In this document: piece by piece, positions 36,773 to 49,841 of the stretch
Position numbering within the stretch: position 1 is the stretch's first letter
Layout of the letters: every line of letters starts with the position of its first letter
Assembly (NCBI GenBank): GCA_039881045.1
Contig: JAYWVB010000029.1
Coordinates: 62,001 to 126,000 of the forward strand
DNA length: 64,000 bases
Origin: Chaetomium olivaceum
Taxonomy: Eukaryota; Ascomycota; Sordariomycetes; Sordariales; Chaetomiaceae
Reading direction: 5' to 3'
Notes under the pieces: generated by a model
What the model saw: only the letters and a program-made list of their open reading frames with translations
What the model was told of the DNA's origin: nothing
Database searches by the model: none
Translations under genes and position numbers: made by a program

Positions 36773-39240
36773 ATGTTGTTCGACCGACGCCTCATAGCCG
36801 GCCTGGCCGGCCTTTTGGCCGCCACCGGAGCCAATGCTGCGTGTTCTTCCAAGCTAGTGATCGACGACTTTACCACGTGGCTGAGCGGTGTCAACAACCT
36901 GGGCTCACAAAATGGAGGTAAGTTAGCCTCTGGGACGTTCTCAGGGCACCGGCTTACACGCTATTGCAGACGATGGAAGTATGACGGCCATTGCTGCCGC
37001 GCCTGGCCACGTTGACTTCATACCAAAGGATGACGGTTCCTACTATTACGAGTCCTTCGAATGCATACAAGCTATTACCGAGGGCTACAGCGCCGTCGAG
37101 TTCAGTATTCAGGGGCCAGCCGGAGGTTCAGTTGCCGTCGAGCTACAGACGACAGCCAGCTGCAGCACTAGCCAGGAAGGAAGTTACAACAGCTCTTGGA
37201 CTATCTTGACCGACTTGACGGGTCAGCGTCAGACGGTCACTCTGCCACTGGAAGGATGGGACGACTCGCCAAACTACGACGGAATCGTCGGCCTGGTGTG
37301 GTCTACCTTTTCACAGACCGGGATAGTGTGGTCAGTTGGCAACATCACCCTCGTTTGTGGCGGTGGCGGCGGGCAATCCCCTGCGCCGGGCTCAAGTAAG
37401 CATCGAAGACTGGTTGGAGGACGCGATTGCAGTTGACGGGCTAACGAGGCCCGGGTAGCGGTGCCGCCGACGAAGACAGCAATCCCAGCCACGACATCCC
37501 GAGCTACTACACTCCCGCCAGCCGTCACGTCCCAGCCAGGCACGTGCTCAAATTTGCTGATCGATGACTGGGAGTCACAGTCACGTCTGACCTTCCTTGG
37601 CTACAACGCTATGCGCCAGACTTCGAGCGACGACGGGACCATGGCTTCGGTTGTTGTTAGTGACAACAGGCTCTTGCTGACCCCGATCGACGATGAGTCG
37701 TACTTTTACAGCCAGTTTGGCTGTCTTGACACCAAAAAGCAGTATGGCGGTATATCGTTTCCTATTAGGGCAGCAAAAGGAGTCAGCTTTTCCGTGACCG
37801 TGGGGTACGCGACCACCTGCGGCTCCGGCAACGACAAGGAGGTCACCCTGACGACCTCGCAGCTGAAGTGGACATTTGACGGCACCGAGAAGCTCTACTC
37901 TTTCCCCTTTTCCTCTTTTACCGGCGTTGACACTAGCAAGATCACTATGATCTACTTTGCCGAGTTCAGCAATGCCGTCGTCTTTGGGCCCATGTCCTTC
38001 TATTGCGGTACAACCCCGTCCGGATACACCGTCCCGGCAGACCCTGCGACGTCGCCGCCAATTACACGCTCCACTACCTCGGCTCCTGCGCCGTCCAAGA
38101 CGCTCCTAATCGATGACTTTGCCAACACCGGAACTAACGCCCTGGGAGAGTGGCACGGAGCCGACGAAGAAGGCATGACGACTACCTTTGGGAACAAAGT
38201 TATGACCATCCGCACCAACGACTCGGACCTCGCCTGGAACACGCAGTTGTCGGGTAGCTGCCTCGATATTCGCAGCTACGCCGGCGGTTACCTCCACATC
38301 GCCTACTCCGGCAGCAACAAGTTCAGCGTCGCCCTACAACAGCACAACTCGCAGTGCAACCCGGACATCAAACCCTACCCAGAAACCTGGGACTCGCTCG
38401 AGGCCGCCCGCTACAGCACGGCCAGCGACATCTACATGCCCATCAACCACTTCAACGTCAACCTAACCCGCGTCATCGGCTTCGCCCTCAAGGGCTTCTA
38501 CAGCACCGCCGACACCAAGATCACTAAGATGGAAATTGTCAACACCCTCCCCAAGAACTGGAAGCTCCCGACCAAGCTCGCATCCGGCACCTCGTCTTCT
38601 CGTGCAAGCGACCCAACTCGTTCGCGGTGGCCATCGACGACGGCGACCCGCAGTTCGCCGCGCGCGTCATGGACATCATCAAGCAAGCCGACATACCCGT
38701 GACCTTCTTCACGGTGGGCCTGCCGCTGCTCGACAGCACCAACGGGCTGGCCGACATCTACAAGCAGATGGCCGCGCAGGGCCACCAGATCGCGCTGCAC
38801 TCGTACACGCACCCCAAGATGGAGGGGCTCCCCACCGAGGCCGACATCGACTGGGAGTACAACAACGACATTGGCGCGGTGCGCCAGGTGTTTGGCAGCG
38901 ACTCCCAGCCGGGCCACTCCAGCTACTTCCGCCCGCCGTTCGGCACCGAGGCGCGCGCATGCGCCAGCGGCTGGCGGCGGCGCTGAATGATCCGTCCCCG
39001 TATATCGTGCAGTGGAGCATTGATATCGAGGATTGGATCTGGCGGAGCGACACGCCCGAGAAGCAGTTGGATGCGTTTAAGCGGGATGTGGAGGCCGGGG
39101 GAAATCTGATGGTGATGCATTACTTGTATAACTCGACCGTGGAGCTGTTGCCGGAGTTTATTGAGATTGCGAAGGCGACAGGGAAGACGTTGATGAGGGT
39201 TGATCAGTGTATGGAGGACCCGAATGCACCTCCTCTTTAG
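36773..39240 (+). CDS. Secreted polysaccharide (chitin-type) deacetylase with three N-terminal modules, two frame breaks
   Basis: Exons are 36773-36917, 36970-37395 and 37459-39240. A signal peptide (residues 1-23, LIAGLAGLLAATGANA) is followed by three repeated beta-rich modules, each opening with a LVIDDF/LLIDDW/LLIDDF motif and joined by Thr/Pro-rich linkers. The C-terminus is a NodB/CE4 domain: motif 1 AIDDGD, motif 2 HSYTH, motif 3 RPPFG, motif 4 WSIDIEDW, motif 5 LMVMH. Metal ligands (Asp, two His) and the catalytic Asp are present. CE4 enzymes remove N-acetyl groups from chitin or related polymers in the wall or outside the cell. The frame breaks at 38586-38588 (a base missing after TCCGG) and at a GC dinucleotide run 38951-38958 (two bases extra). 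Corrected length is about 783 residues. Confidence 0.83.
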
Positions 39241-39549
39241 AAGAGGGGGAAATGAGGGAGGGTGTCTGTTCGTCAGACAAAACATAACGATGTTCATAAT
39301 GCGTAGTATCAAGATCGAGTAGAAACAATACGAGCAGGGTGACCAGCTGTAATCAAGGAGCGTCCTCAAAAGCATTGTGTGATTATGCTTCTTTAATGTC
39401 AGAAGATAACCCGAGTCACCGCTCCGTCCAGGCCATGATACACCTAACATTGCTTACCCACAGCCCAAACTCCATACGCCAACCGACAACCAGTCCTCTC
39501 CAATGACCCACCCCATGCCCGACCGTTTATATCACACTACCATTCCAGC
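39241..39549. other. Short intergenic region between convergent genes
   Basis: 309 bp between the stop codons of the deacetylase and MCM6. Nothing is recognised. Confidence 0.6.
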
Positions 39550-42634
<3,085 letters not shown>

Positions 42635-43041
42635 AGTGTAGGGTATGTGTGTCTGTGCGTGTGTCTCACAGACTGCGTCGTGAGGCAAGTCTGGTGTTGA
42701 GGGGCAGTTGGAGTCGGGTATTCGTAACAGATTAGGTTGGGTCAAATCCAGGGATGGAAGCGTGCAGGTGCAGTGGATTGGCCCGCTGTAAATAAAACGC
42801 GAGAAAACGCGGGACATTCACGGGCGCGCTGCGAAAACGCGAAAAGGTGGGGGAAAGTTTAATGGATTCGTTATATGAATTATTCCGCCTAATGACAATC
42901 ACAAAGCTACGCTAATGCTGTTAATGGGTATATGCATTTTATGCACCGAAGTGCCCCTTTTCATCCATCCCACCAATACTCCAAAGAACCACAAGCCAGA
43001 CCAGTTATGTTCAACTTCCATTCCACCCAGATCCATACAGC
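42635..43041. other. Intergenic region: MCM6 promoter and ESA1 3' flank
   Basis: About 400 bp. It contains AAAACGCG repeats (42797-42812 and 42831-42846), which resemble MluI cell-cycle box (MCB, ACGCGT-like) sites 160-210 bp upstream of the MCM6 ATG. Confidence 0.5.
42796..42846 (-). promoter_or_regulatory. Cluster of AAACGCG-type motifs upstream of MCM6
   Basis: AAACGCG or AAAACGCG occurs at about 42796-42803, 42806-42812 and 42834-42841, with an inverted GCGCG nearby. MCB/SCB-like elements bound by MBF-type factors drive G1/S genes including MCM subunits in yeasts. The match is to a known motif class only; binding is inferred. Confidence 0.45.
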
Positions 43042-44597
43042 CTACCAACCCCATGTTCTGCTGGCGGCGGTAAACACCGGGGGTTTCCACTGGATCCTCT
43101 CGGGGTCGATGACGCGCTTCTGCTTAGCCTTGGACTTCTCCCGTTGCTGCACCAGCTTCTCGGGAATCACGATCTTGTGCTCTCCTTTGTGATACACCTG
43201 CATCTTGAGCGCCTGTAAGGTATGCTCGACGTCCTGCGTCGTCATGGCGAGCCGCGTCGCGATGGTCTCAATGGTACACTTTTCCTGCCCCTCACTGTAC
43301 ACCAGCAGCAAGTCGAGGATGTTCTCGGACCAGTACTGCCGGTAACTCAGCAGACCCAGATCTGAGAGCGGCTTCTCCGGCGACCCGAGCTTGCCCTCGA
43401 TCTTGGAAAGCTCATACGAAAACTGAATCAACAACCGGCCATAGCCCTTCCGCTGGTACTGAGGCAGGGTCAAGATACAAGCGACATTGTATGCATCCGC
43501 GCTCTCCTTCTCCTTGGAGAAGTACCCGATGAGATGTGACCCCTTCTCATCCCTCGTTGTCATGACGTAGAAGAGGAAGGGGTCCACATCATAGTAGAGG
43601 GTCTTGTGATCGAGGAACATCTTGGACAGCAGGCACAAGTTCCGGCACCATGTCCGCTGCCGTCTGCCGTCAATCTCGTAGAAAGACACAAAATCATCAC
43701 GGTAGATCTCGTTCCCCGGCGGGTGCTGCAACGTGCACTTCTGGCGGTGGCGCGAAAACGACTTGAGATCGCCGTAGTAGCTCAGACAGAATTCGCAGAT
43801 GTAGATGCAGTCCTCGCGGCCGAACACTTCCGGGTAAGGGGAAAAGTACCAGGGGAAGAGGACATATCGCCCAAACTCGACCTGGGAGATGTTTCGGATG
43901 CGGGAAATCTCGGCTGGGTTCTGCGTCATAGAGCCCGAAGTCCGCAGCTTTTCGATTTCCTGCTCTCGACTGAACGACTGGGCGTGCTCTTTCTTGGCGG
44001 CACTGGCCGGCGTCTCGTCCTCGTCCAGTTCCATCTCGTCGGGGCCGACGCCGGGTGTCGCGCCGACCTCCAAGCTCGCGTTCGCCCTGTCCTCCCCATC
44101 TGCCTTGTTTTGAGATTCGACAAACTCGGTCCAGGGGTGTGGTGTCTGACCTTCTGATGCGACCGACTGCTCCCGCTTGCCGACCTTCTTCTGCGTCTTT
44201 TTCGACGGCTGCGACTTCTTGGAGACTACCGTCGACTTCTTGTTCTTGGCATCCTTCTGTTTATCCTTCTCGGGGTTGGGCCACTCGACGTCCTGTTCGA
44301 AGTCGATTCTAGAAACCGGAACCCATTCGTCTAACCGCTTGTTGAAGTTGTCGAAGTTGCAGTAGAATTGTCTCCCGCTCTTGGTCTCTTTGATACTGAG
44401 AATCTCGGCGCGACGTGGCTGGCCGTCCTTTGTGACGTGGGCGATGCATCCGACCCTGTGAAGTGTTAGCGCAACGAATGCGCGAGTCGCATGTGACAGC
44501 AAGGGGTGCAAGATCCGTACTTGAGCGTATCGGGAGTCGCTTTGCCCTTTTGCCTTGGCCCATCCGAGCCAACCTCGGGTTCGCCGTTTGGACTCAT
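43042..44597 (-). CDS. ESA1: Esa1/KAT5-type MYST histone acetyltransferase
   Basis: Exon 1 is 44521-44597 (ATG 44597) and exon 2 is 43042-44455, with a 65-nt GT-AG intron; 496 residues with no break. A chromo-barrel (Tudor-knot) region is at about residues 27-80 (VGCIAHVTKDGQPRRAEI, then YCNFDNFNKRLDEW). A basic Lys-rich linker follows. The MYST domain has a C2HC zinc finger (CEFC, then HRQKC) at about 246-266. The acetyl-CoA motif is QYQRKGYG at about 358. The catalytic residues are the Cys in VACILTL (about 352) and the Glu in SPEKPLSD (about 386). It is the catalytic subunit of NuA4, acetylating histone H4 and H2A. It is the upstream neighbour of MCM6 on the same strand. Confidence 0.93.
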
Positions 44598-45495
44598 GAT
44601 AAATACTGATGATAGGGGCGCGGTTCGTGATGGAATGATGCCGCCGAGTTCAGTGGGTTCAGAATGTTGAAGCTTCGAGATCGGAGGGGCGTCGCCTTCG
44701 TTTCTTGAGCCTGGGCCTAAGATTAAGCGGGTCGAGCCCCCTGTACCTGGATTGTGGAGCACACAGGTGACTCGGCAATTTCTGGGCACCGTTGGTCCGA
44801 TATTTTGCCGGCACAGGATCGTGTCTCTATAACGACTCCATATGGCGCCAGCGGCGAGGTTGGAAGAATGTGGCCCACCTACATGTACCTAATTCAGTCT
44901 GTTTCGTTCATACCTATCAATGCATGGAGACCTCCGGATCCCCTTCCATACATCGTCAAGGTAGAATGTTTGGACTCTGGTTTGTTCGCTGCTTTCAAGT
45001 CCTCTAATTGTCGGCAACTACCTAAAGTCTAAAGAAAACTCGACGAGCTCTGAACTTCAGATTCTGAAGGCCTCCGGAGGAAGAGCAGTATTCATTTTCT
45101 CGTTTTGTATGAGCTGTTTTGATTCAGGAAGTCGTGATAATGAACATCTACATCGATAGGGACCCAAGGTACCTACCTAGATAAACATCCGTGTTAACGT
45201 AGTTACCTATTGACACAACACTCATGACGTGGCAGGTGACTCGATTTTTGGTGTGTGTCACTATGCTACTATTTCCCCTTCTGCGCTGTCTAGGCAAATT
45301 GACCTTGCAATTTGGGTCACTCCTTACTTTCCTTATGGAATGGATGGTCGGGTATAAGACGTCCTCGGGCATCTCGGTGGTGTCCCGGAACTTGAATGGG
45401 TTCAGCGACTTGAGGTTCAGATGAATCTTCGTCGGGCGGGTCCGAACTGGGCAACTGAAACCTCACAATCTTTCCGGGCTGCGCCCCCTGTACGC
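44598..45495. other. Intergenic region at the edge of the accessory part
   Basis: About 0.9 kb without a supported gene. CCAAGGTACCTACCTAGAT is at 45164-45182, one of several TAGGTA-type tracts. Confidence 0.55.
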
Positions 45496-46146
45496 CTATT
45501 CATATTTCAGCCAAATCTGCAACTTAGGGCTTCCAACGTTAAGCATGCCTCGACTGCCTACGGGGTTACCGCTCGTAACGTGATTTGAATCAGGGTTAGG
45601 TGTTGGGGCTATCGTCTGTCCGGTTTTGGCGTTGGTCAACTTGGCTTCGTCGTCGAGCACACCTCGACTATCGACAGGCTCGCCATTCGTGAGGTCATTT
45701 GAATCAGGGCTTGGTGTTGGGTCCTCTGTCTGTCCGGTTTTAGATTTTGCTAACTCGGCTTCGTCTTCCAGCACCTTGCGTCGGTCCCTGAGATCTCGGT
45801 ACTCGTACCACAAGGTCCTGACTTGTGGACCAGAGTTATAAACCTGGAGCATTGCACCGAGATGAGCCATCCGCTGGCTGATTTCTCTGATTTCTGGGTT
45901 TTCTGGGGAGGTGGCATTGTGATGGATGTATTGGGAGTCGTGACTATTTTCAGAGACTGTTTGAGCGTAGATACCTTCAGGCACTAAGCGAGTATTTATT
46001 GGTGTTGGTGGGTGTGGAGTTGTTACGGGAGTAAAGATTCCAGAATGGCTTCTGTTGCCTGCGCAAAGACTCAAGAGACGTCCCATCCCTACCGACATCA
46101 CGTGGGTCGCCCCACTTGTTGGACACTTGGGTCGGACGGTTCTCAC
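45496..46146 (-). CDS. Hypothetical protein or retroelement remnant with internal duplication
   Basis: An open frame of about 216 codons; the first start codons are uncertain, and a shorter start near MGRLLSLC is possible. Near the C-terminus is a tandem duplication of about 38 residues: DEAELAKSKTGQTEDPTPSP and DEAKLTNAKTGQTIAPTPNP are aligned copies, followed by EPVDSRGVL / NPVGSRGML. The middle has a short heptad-like helix (EISQRMAHLGAMLQV). At 46100-46122 the flanking DNA (minus strand) contains CCAACAAGTGGGGCGACCC, like the edge of a copia-type element with a 5' primer site, and a related sequence lies at about 63525-63543. The frame could therefore be a degenerate gag-like piece. I do not assign a function. 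Confidence 0.35.
   Translation of the reverse strand: MRTVRPKCPTSGATHVMSVGMGRLLSLCAGNRSHSGIFTPVTTPHPPTPINTRLVPEGIYAQTVSENSHDSQYIHHNATSPENPEIREISQRMAHLGAMLQVYNSGPQVRTLWYEYRDLRDRRKVLEDEAELAKSKTGQTEDPTPSPDSNDLTNGEPVDSRGVLDDEAKLTNAKTGQTIAPTPNPDSNHVTSGNPVGSRGMLNVGSPKLQIWLKYE
45545..45770 (-). repeat. Tandem 114-bp direct repeat inside the 45.5-46.1 kb frame
   Basis: Two diverged copies, about 45657-45770 and 45545-45656, in the same frame. The identity is moderate, so this is an older duplication than the NLR repeats. Confidence 0.6.
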
Positions 46147-46727
46147 CTGGCCCTGTTAAGAGGGTGCCAACAGGTATTCCGCACACACCACTCAGCTGGG
46201 CTGTACTCGCCTTATTTTGGCTGGGCCACGCCACGGCCAAGCGCCACCCCCCCCCTTTCCCCTTCGACCTGGGATCAATTCTCCTGATAGGTTCAGGTGG
46301 CGCAAGTAATCGCCCTTGTTCACTGTTCGCCCGTTGGTTGGCGGCGTGATTGTCCGAAGTTTTCAGCTGTGCCGCAAACCACCATGAGACCCATTGATGA
46401 ACGGGATGAACGGGATGACTGGATGGATCATGGATGAGATGAACCGCTCTTCCAGTAGCTCCACCAAATGCCAGTTTTTTGTTTTAGTTATCAACTTATC
46501 CTGTTAAAACTTAGGGAACGCGTAGGTAGGTACCTTACTCATAAAAGTCCTGCCTCTAATGTTAAAGGATGTATTGATTGTAAATAGGTACCAACCTGCT
46601 AAGTCTCCGTGCTCCTGCCCCTACCCATTTCGTAACCTGCCATCGCGGGCCAAACATGACGTGGGCCGAATCATTGCATACCAGGCGGCAAGGTAAGTAG
46701 TCTAGGGTGGACATGTCGCCAGAGTGG
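46147..46727. other. Intergenic region
   Basis: No supported gene. GATGAACGGGATGAACGGGATGACTGGATGGATCATGGATG at about 46396-46435 is a low-complexity ATGAACGGG/ATGGAT tract. A GTAGGTAGGTACC motif lies at 46520-46534. Confidence 0.5.
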
Positions 46728-48536
46728 TCAAACCTGTTCGTAATGGAAGTTCTCCCAAAAGCTCGGTTCCGGTTCCTTCTTGTTATTTGCGTAAAGGTCT
46801 TCGTACCGGTCGTCCATAACGTAACGCTCGGCCAGTTCCTTGGTTTCTCGCTTCCTACTTTCCAGGTAGTCCCATCTTTCGTAGTATTCCCGTGATTGAA
46901 ACTCTTCGGTCCAGAGCCAAGGGTAGATGAAGTTGGCATAAAATCTAGCGAGGCCATTGTGGGCTAATTGGGTTAGGGGGTGTAAGATGGCCATGTGAGC
47001 TTTCATAATAGCGTCCCCTTCCGAGACGGTTATTGTGGCACTGTATGCGTCCGGGGTCCAGTCGCTTACTCCTGCCCCGACTAGTCGTAGGGTAAGCCCG
47101 GGAGCATTGATCTTGTCTTGGAGCCAGTCGACCGTTTCCCACCAGTCGTTCATGGCAGGGTGGCCTGCCTGAGGCCAGCCAGAAGGGGGATAAGGAGGAA
47201 AAACTACCTCAAGGAAGCGGAGGTGGCCAAGGCAGGGGATAGGGACGACGTCTCGAAGGAACTGGGATACAGCAAGGCGCTCGTTTGGGTAGTCGCGTTT
47301 AGGGGTACGTTCATCCAGACTGTGGCCGGTATGTGGTAACTCCCAAGACGGGTAGGCCTTGTAATCGTGAACGATAAAGCGGTTGCTTGAGAAGAAAACG
47401 AGCGGGACATCCTGACACAAGGTACGGCAAATAAGGAACAGGACAGGCCCTGGTGGAGCCCAGCACTTGCACCTGAACGAAAAGGCAGAGCGGCGACGGC
47501 GGCAAAAACAACCGATAAACGGTCTAGGACCGTCGTTGTACCAGCAGTGAAAAAACTGGCGGCGATACGGACGGTCGTGCGACTGCGACGATTCGGACGA
47601 AAATGTAATGTATCCCTGATCCTGTCTACTCCATGTAACCTCCCTGCTCGGGACGATGAGGTCGGTATACTCGAGGATGCGAAGGCGCAGCTCGCGTGGG
47701 AGAGTTACTAGAGTAGACAGTATCGATGGCTTCGAAGAGGGAGCAGCAATACCGCAGGCTTGCATGACGGTATCTTGAGCGATCTGCTGGAGCTGAGGGT
47801 TCGGGCCTTTACAAAGCCGGACGTGGCAGTTTTTCAAGGGCGGTAGGAGGCGGAGCGGCGTGGTGATGGATAGAGCAAACTCGAGTATCCGCGTATAATG
47901 AGGGTCAATATCGCAAACGAGGGCAAGCTCAAGGCGCCCCCTCGTAATAGAGGCCGACAGATGGGCCGCGACAGAGTGCCACGTGCTTTGCAGCGCTTGG
48001 GCTGCCACTAACTTGTCGACACCATCGCCCTCTGCAGCGTTGTTGCCCTCGGAGGCCGAACCGAGCAGCGGGAGGCTGTGCAGGTCGCTGTGATAGGTTT
48101 TGCAAAGGTAGGCGCCATCCCCTTCCTCGTCTTCGAAACCTTGGAGGCAGCAAGCCGGGTAGGTGCCGTACTCGTCCGGGTGGTGGCAGGAGGCCTGGTT
48201 GAGGACGATGGTTAGGCTCGTCAGCGCGGCCACTGACGATGTGGTGAGAGCAAGTAGAGGTCCCAAGGGTTCCGGGTGCGCGTGCGCATAGTGGAGAATG
48301 AAGCGGTTGGCCGAGTACAACAGAGGAGCCGCCTCGGCGTAAATGGCGCGGCAAGTAAGGAGCAAGCCATAGAAGCGGCTAGGGTGCGGCGCCGTGTCCG
48401 AGGACTCGCCGCCGTGACGCAAGTCGAATCTGTATGATGGATGCTGGTCATCCCACGTTGCCAGTCCAAGGTACCGGTAGATGCGTTGTCGGAGGTGCGG
48501 GGTGAGGCGTAAAAAGGGCGAGTCGGACCATGTCAC
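46728..48536 (-). CDS. F-box-like / DUF7730-type protein
   Basis: A 602-codon frame rich in Leu, Arg and Trp. The N-terminus (SPFLRLTPHLRQRIYRYLGL) and the second block (LVTLPRELRLRILEYTDLIV) each resemble the degenerate F-box-like helix of many Sordariomycete proteins, followed by RFYGLLLTCRAIYAEAAPLL and VLFLICRTLCQDVPLVFF blocks. Such proteins are presumed SCF substrate-recognition or scaffold proteins, but this is inferred. No in-frame ATG lies at the start: the first codon is GTG (48536), and the only nearby ATG (48609) is in another frame. So the gene has either an unseen upstream exon or a one-base indel in the CCCACCACAC region. Confidence 0.6.
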   Translation of the reverse strand: MTWSDSPFLRLTPHLRQRIYRYLGLATWDDQHPSYRFDLRHGGESSDTAPHPSRFYGLLLTCRAIYAEAAPLLYSANRFILHYAHAHPEPLGPLLALTTSSVAALTSLTIVLNQASCHHPDEYGTYPACCLQGFEDEEGDGAYLCKTYHSDLHSLPLLGSASEGNNAAEGDGVDKLVAAQALQSTWHSVAAHLSASITRGRLELALVCDIDPHYTRILEFALSITTPLRLLPPLKNCHVRLCKGPNPQLQQIAQDTVMQACGIAAPSSKPSILSTLVTLPRELRLRILEYTDLIVPSREVTWSRQDQGYITFSSESSQSHDRPYRRQFFHCWYNDGPRPFIGCFCRRRRSAFSFRCKCWAPPGPVLFLICRTLCQDVPLVFFSSNRFIVHDYKAYPSWELPHTGHSLDERTPKRDYPNERLAVSQFLRDVVPIPCLGHLRFLEVVFPPYPPSGWPQAGHPAMNDWWETVDWLQDKINAPGLTLRLVGAGVSDWTPDAYSATITVSEGDAIMKAHMAILHPLTQLAHNGLARFYANFIYPWLWTEEFQSREYYERWDYLESRKRETKELAERYVMDDRYEDLYANNKKEPEPSFWENFHYEQV

Positions 48537-49841
48537 GGTGTGGTGGGCGGGGTCCTGGCTGGGGCGCCGCCGTCGTCGTGATTGTTGTGGCCGTCCAGGA
48601 TTCCTTCATTTTCAACATTGACAGTGCAAATGGTGACTGAAACCTCGACAGGCATTACCTAACATTTGAAGCACCTCGATTGGAGCAGTTGGAAGGGTTA
48701 ACCCCGGCTGAACGCACTTCGCTTCACACTGATTGGAGCATGCCAAAGCATGCCAACGATGAATGAGTCCTTGAATCCCGGGATACCGAGTTACCCCTTG
48801 GTTCCTTGTATAAGGTAAGGTAGTACATGTGTCTCGTGCCAGAGCAACTCAAGTCACGTGTCATCGCAATCTGCGGCGCAATCCTCGTGCGCAATCAAGG
48901 CAATATCCGGCCCATTTTCCGCCATGCCCGCCCCACTCCGCCAATTCCGCTCCATGTTTGCCGCAAAACATAAAGTTCGTCCCGTCATCTTTCCCGCCCG
49001 TTTTCCACGACCGATTTCAGCCGGGATGGCCGCCCGGCATCTCCGGAACCTTCCTCCCTGTCACTTTTGACCCAACAGCGTTCGGCATCTTCCCGGCAAA
49101 ACAAGATAGGATTGGTGGACAGGCCCCCCAGCGGTTGCAGCTTCGCGGCCAGACTCCACCCCTTTCTGCGGCCAAGATAGGCTCGACGGCGAGAGAGACG
49201 ATCCTATTTCTCTTTCCACGTGTAGTTGGTGCGCACCCTCTGGCCAAAAAAACAGGTACAGTCACTAGCGAAATCGCCTTCCGCTTTTTACTCTCTCTTC
49301 CATTGTCTGAGGGCCTGTTTTTGGGCCTCTTGGCGCTTACACCGTGCCTGTTCCCACCATTAAATGTTCCGCGCAGTCCAGCACAGTGTTTCAAGTCGCC
49401 TGCTGACTTAAGCCAGGAGCAAGACGTCAAGTCAAAATGCCTATCCGCCTCATGACAGTGGTTGCGCTTCGTCTTTGCACTGGCTTAACCACAACTTTTG
49501 GAAGTAGCGGCGGAAGAGAAACCGGGTGCTTAAATTAGCACGCCTAAATGCAGGGTCGCAAACGGGGATCCAGGAACCTGGCGTGCCTTGATCTCGTGCT
49601 GAGGCCCCACCTGGAACCCCACTAGAGCAGGCACGATCTGGCGGACCGAGCACGTCCCGATCCGCAGGGGAAAGCCGCAGCAAGCGGGCCGGCAGGACAC
49701 GATCTATCGGAACGATCGGTCGCGCTGGCTTCCATAGCGCTGAAGTCTCCCAAGGGTTGGTTCAGCCTTAGCGGTTGGCGCCCGCAAGGCTGTGCTGAAA
49801 TTAGCTCGTTCCAAAATCGTCAGGCTGCAAAAGAGGGGTCC
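48537..49841. other. Intergenic region upstream of the NLR
   Basis: About 1.3 kb. It holds the left arm of an inverted repeat (49256-49425). No other supported gene is seen. Confidence 0.55.
49256..49425 (-). repeat. Left arm of inverted repeat flanking the NLR
   Basis: The minus strand of 49256-49425 is similar, over about 170 bp, to the plus strand of 54128-54307. Shared words include GCACTGTGCTGGACTG-like, GGCACGGTGTAAGCGCCAAG, AGAGAGTAAAAAGCGG and GGCGATTTCGCTAGTGACTG. I estimate roughly 80-85 percent identity by eye. Confidence 0.8.
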
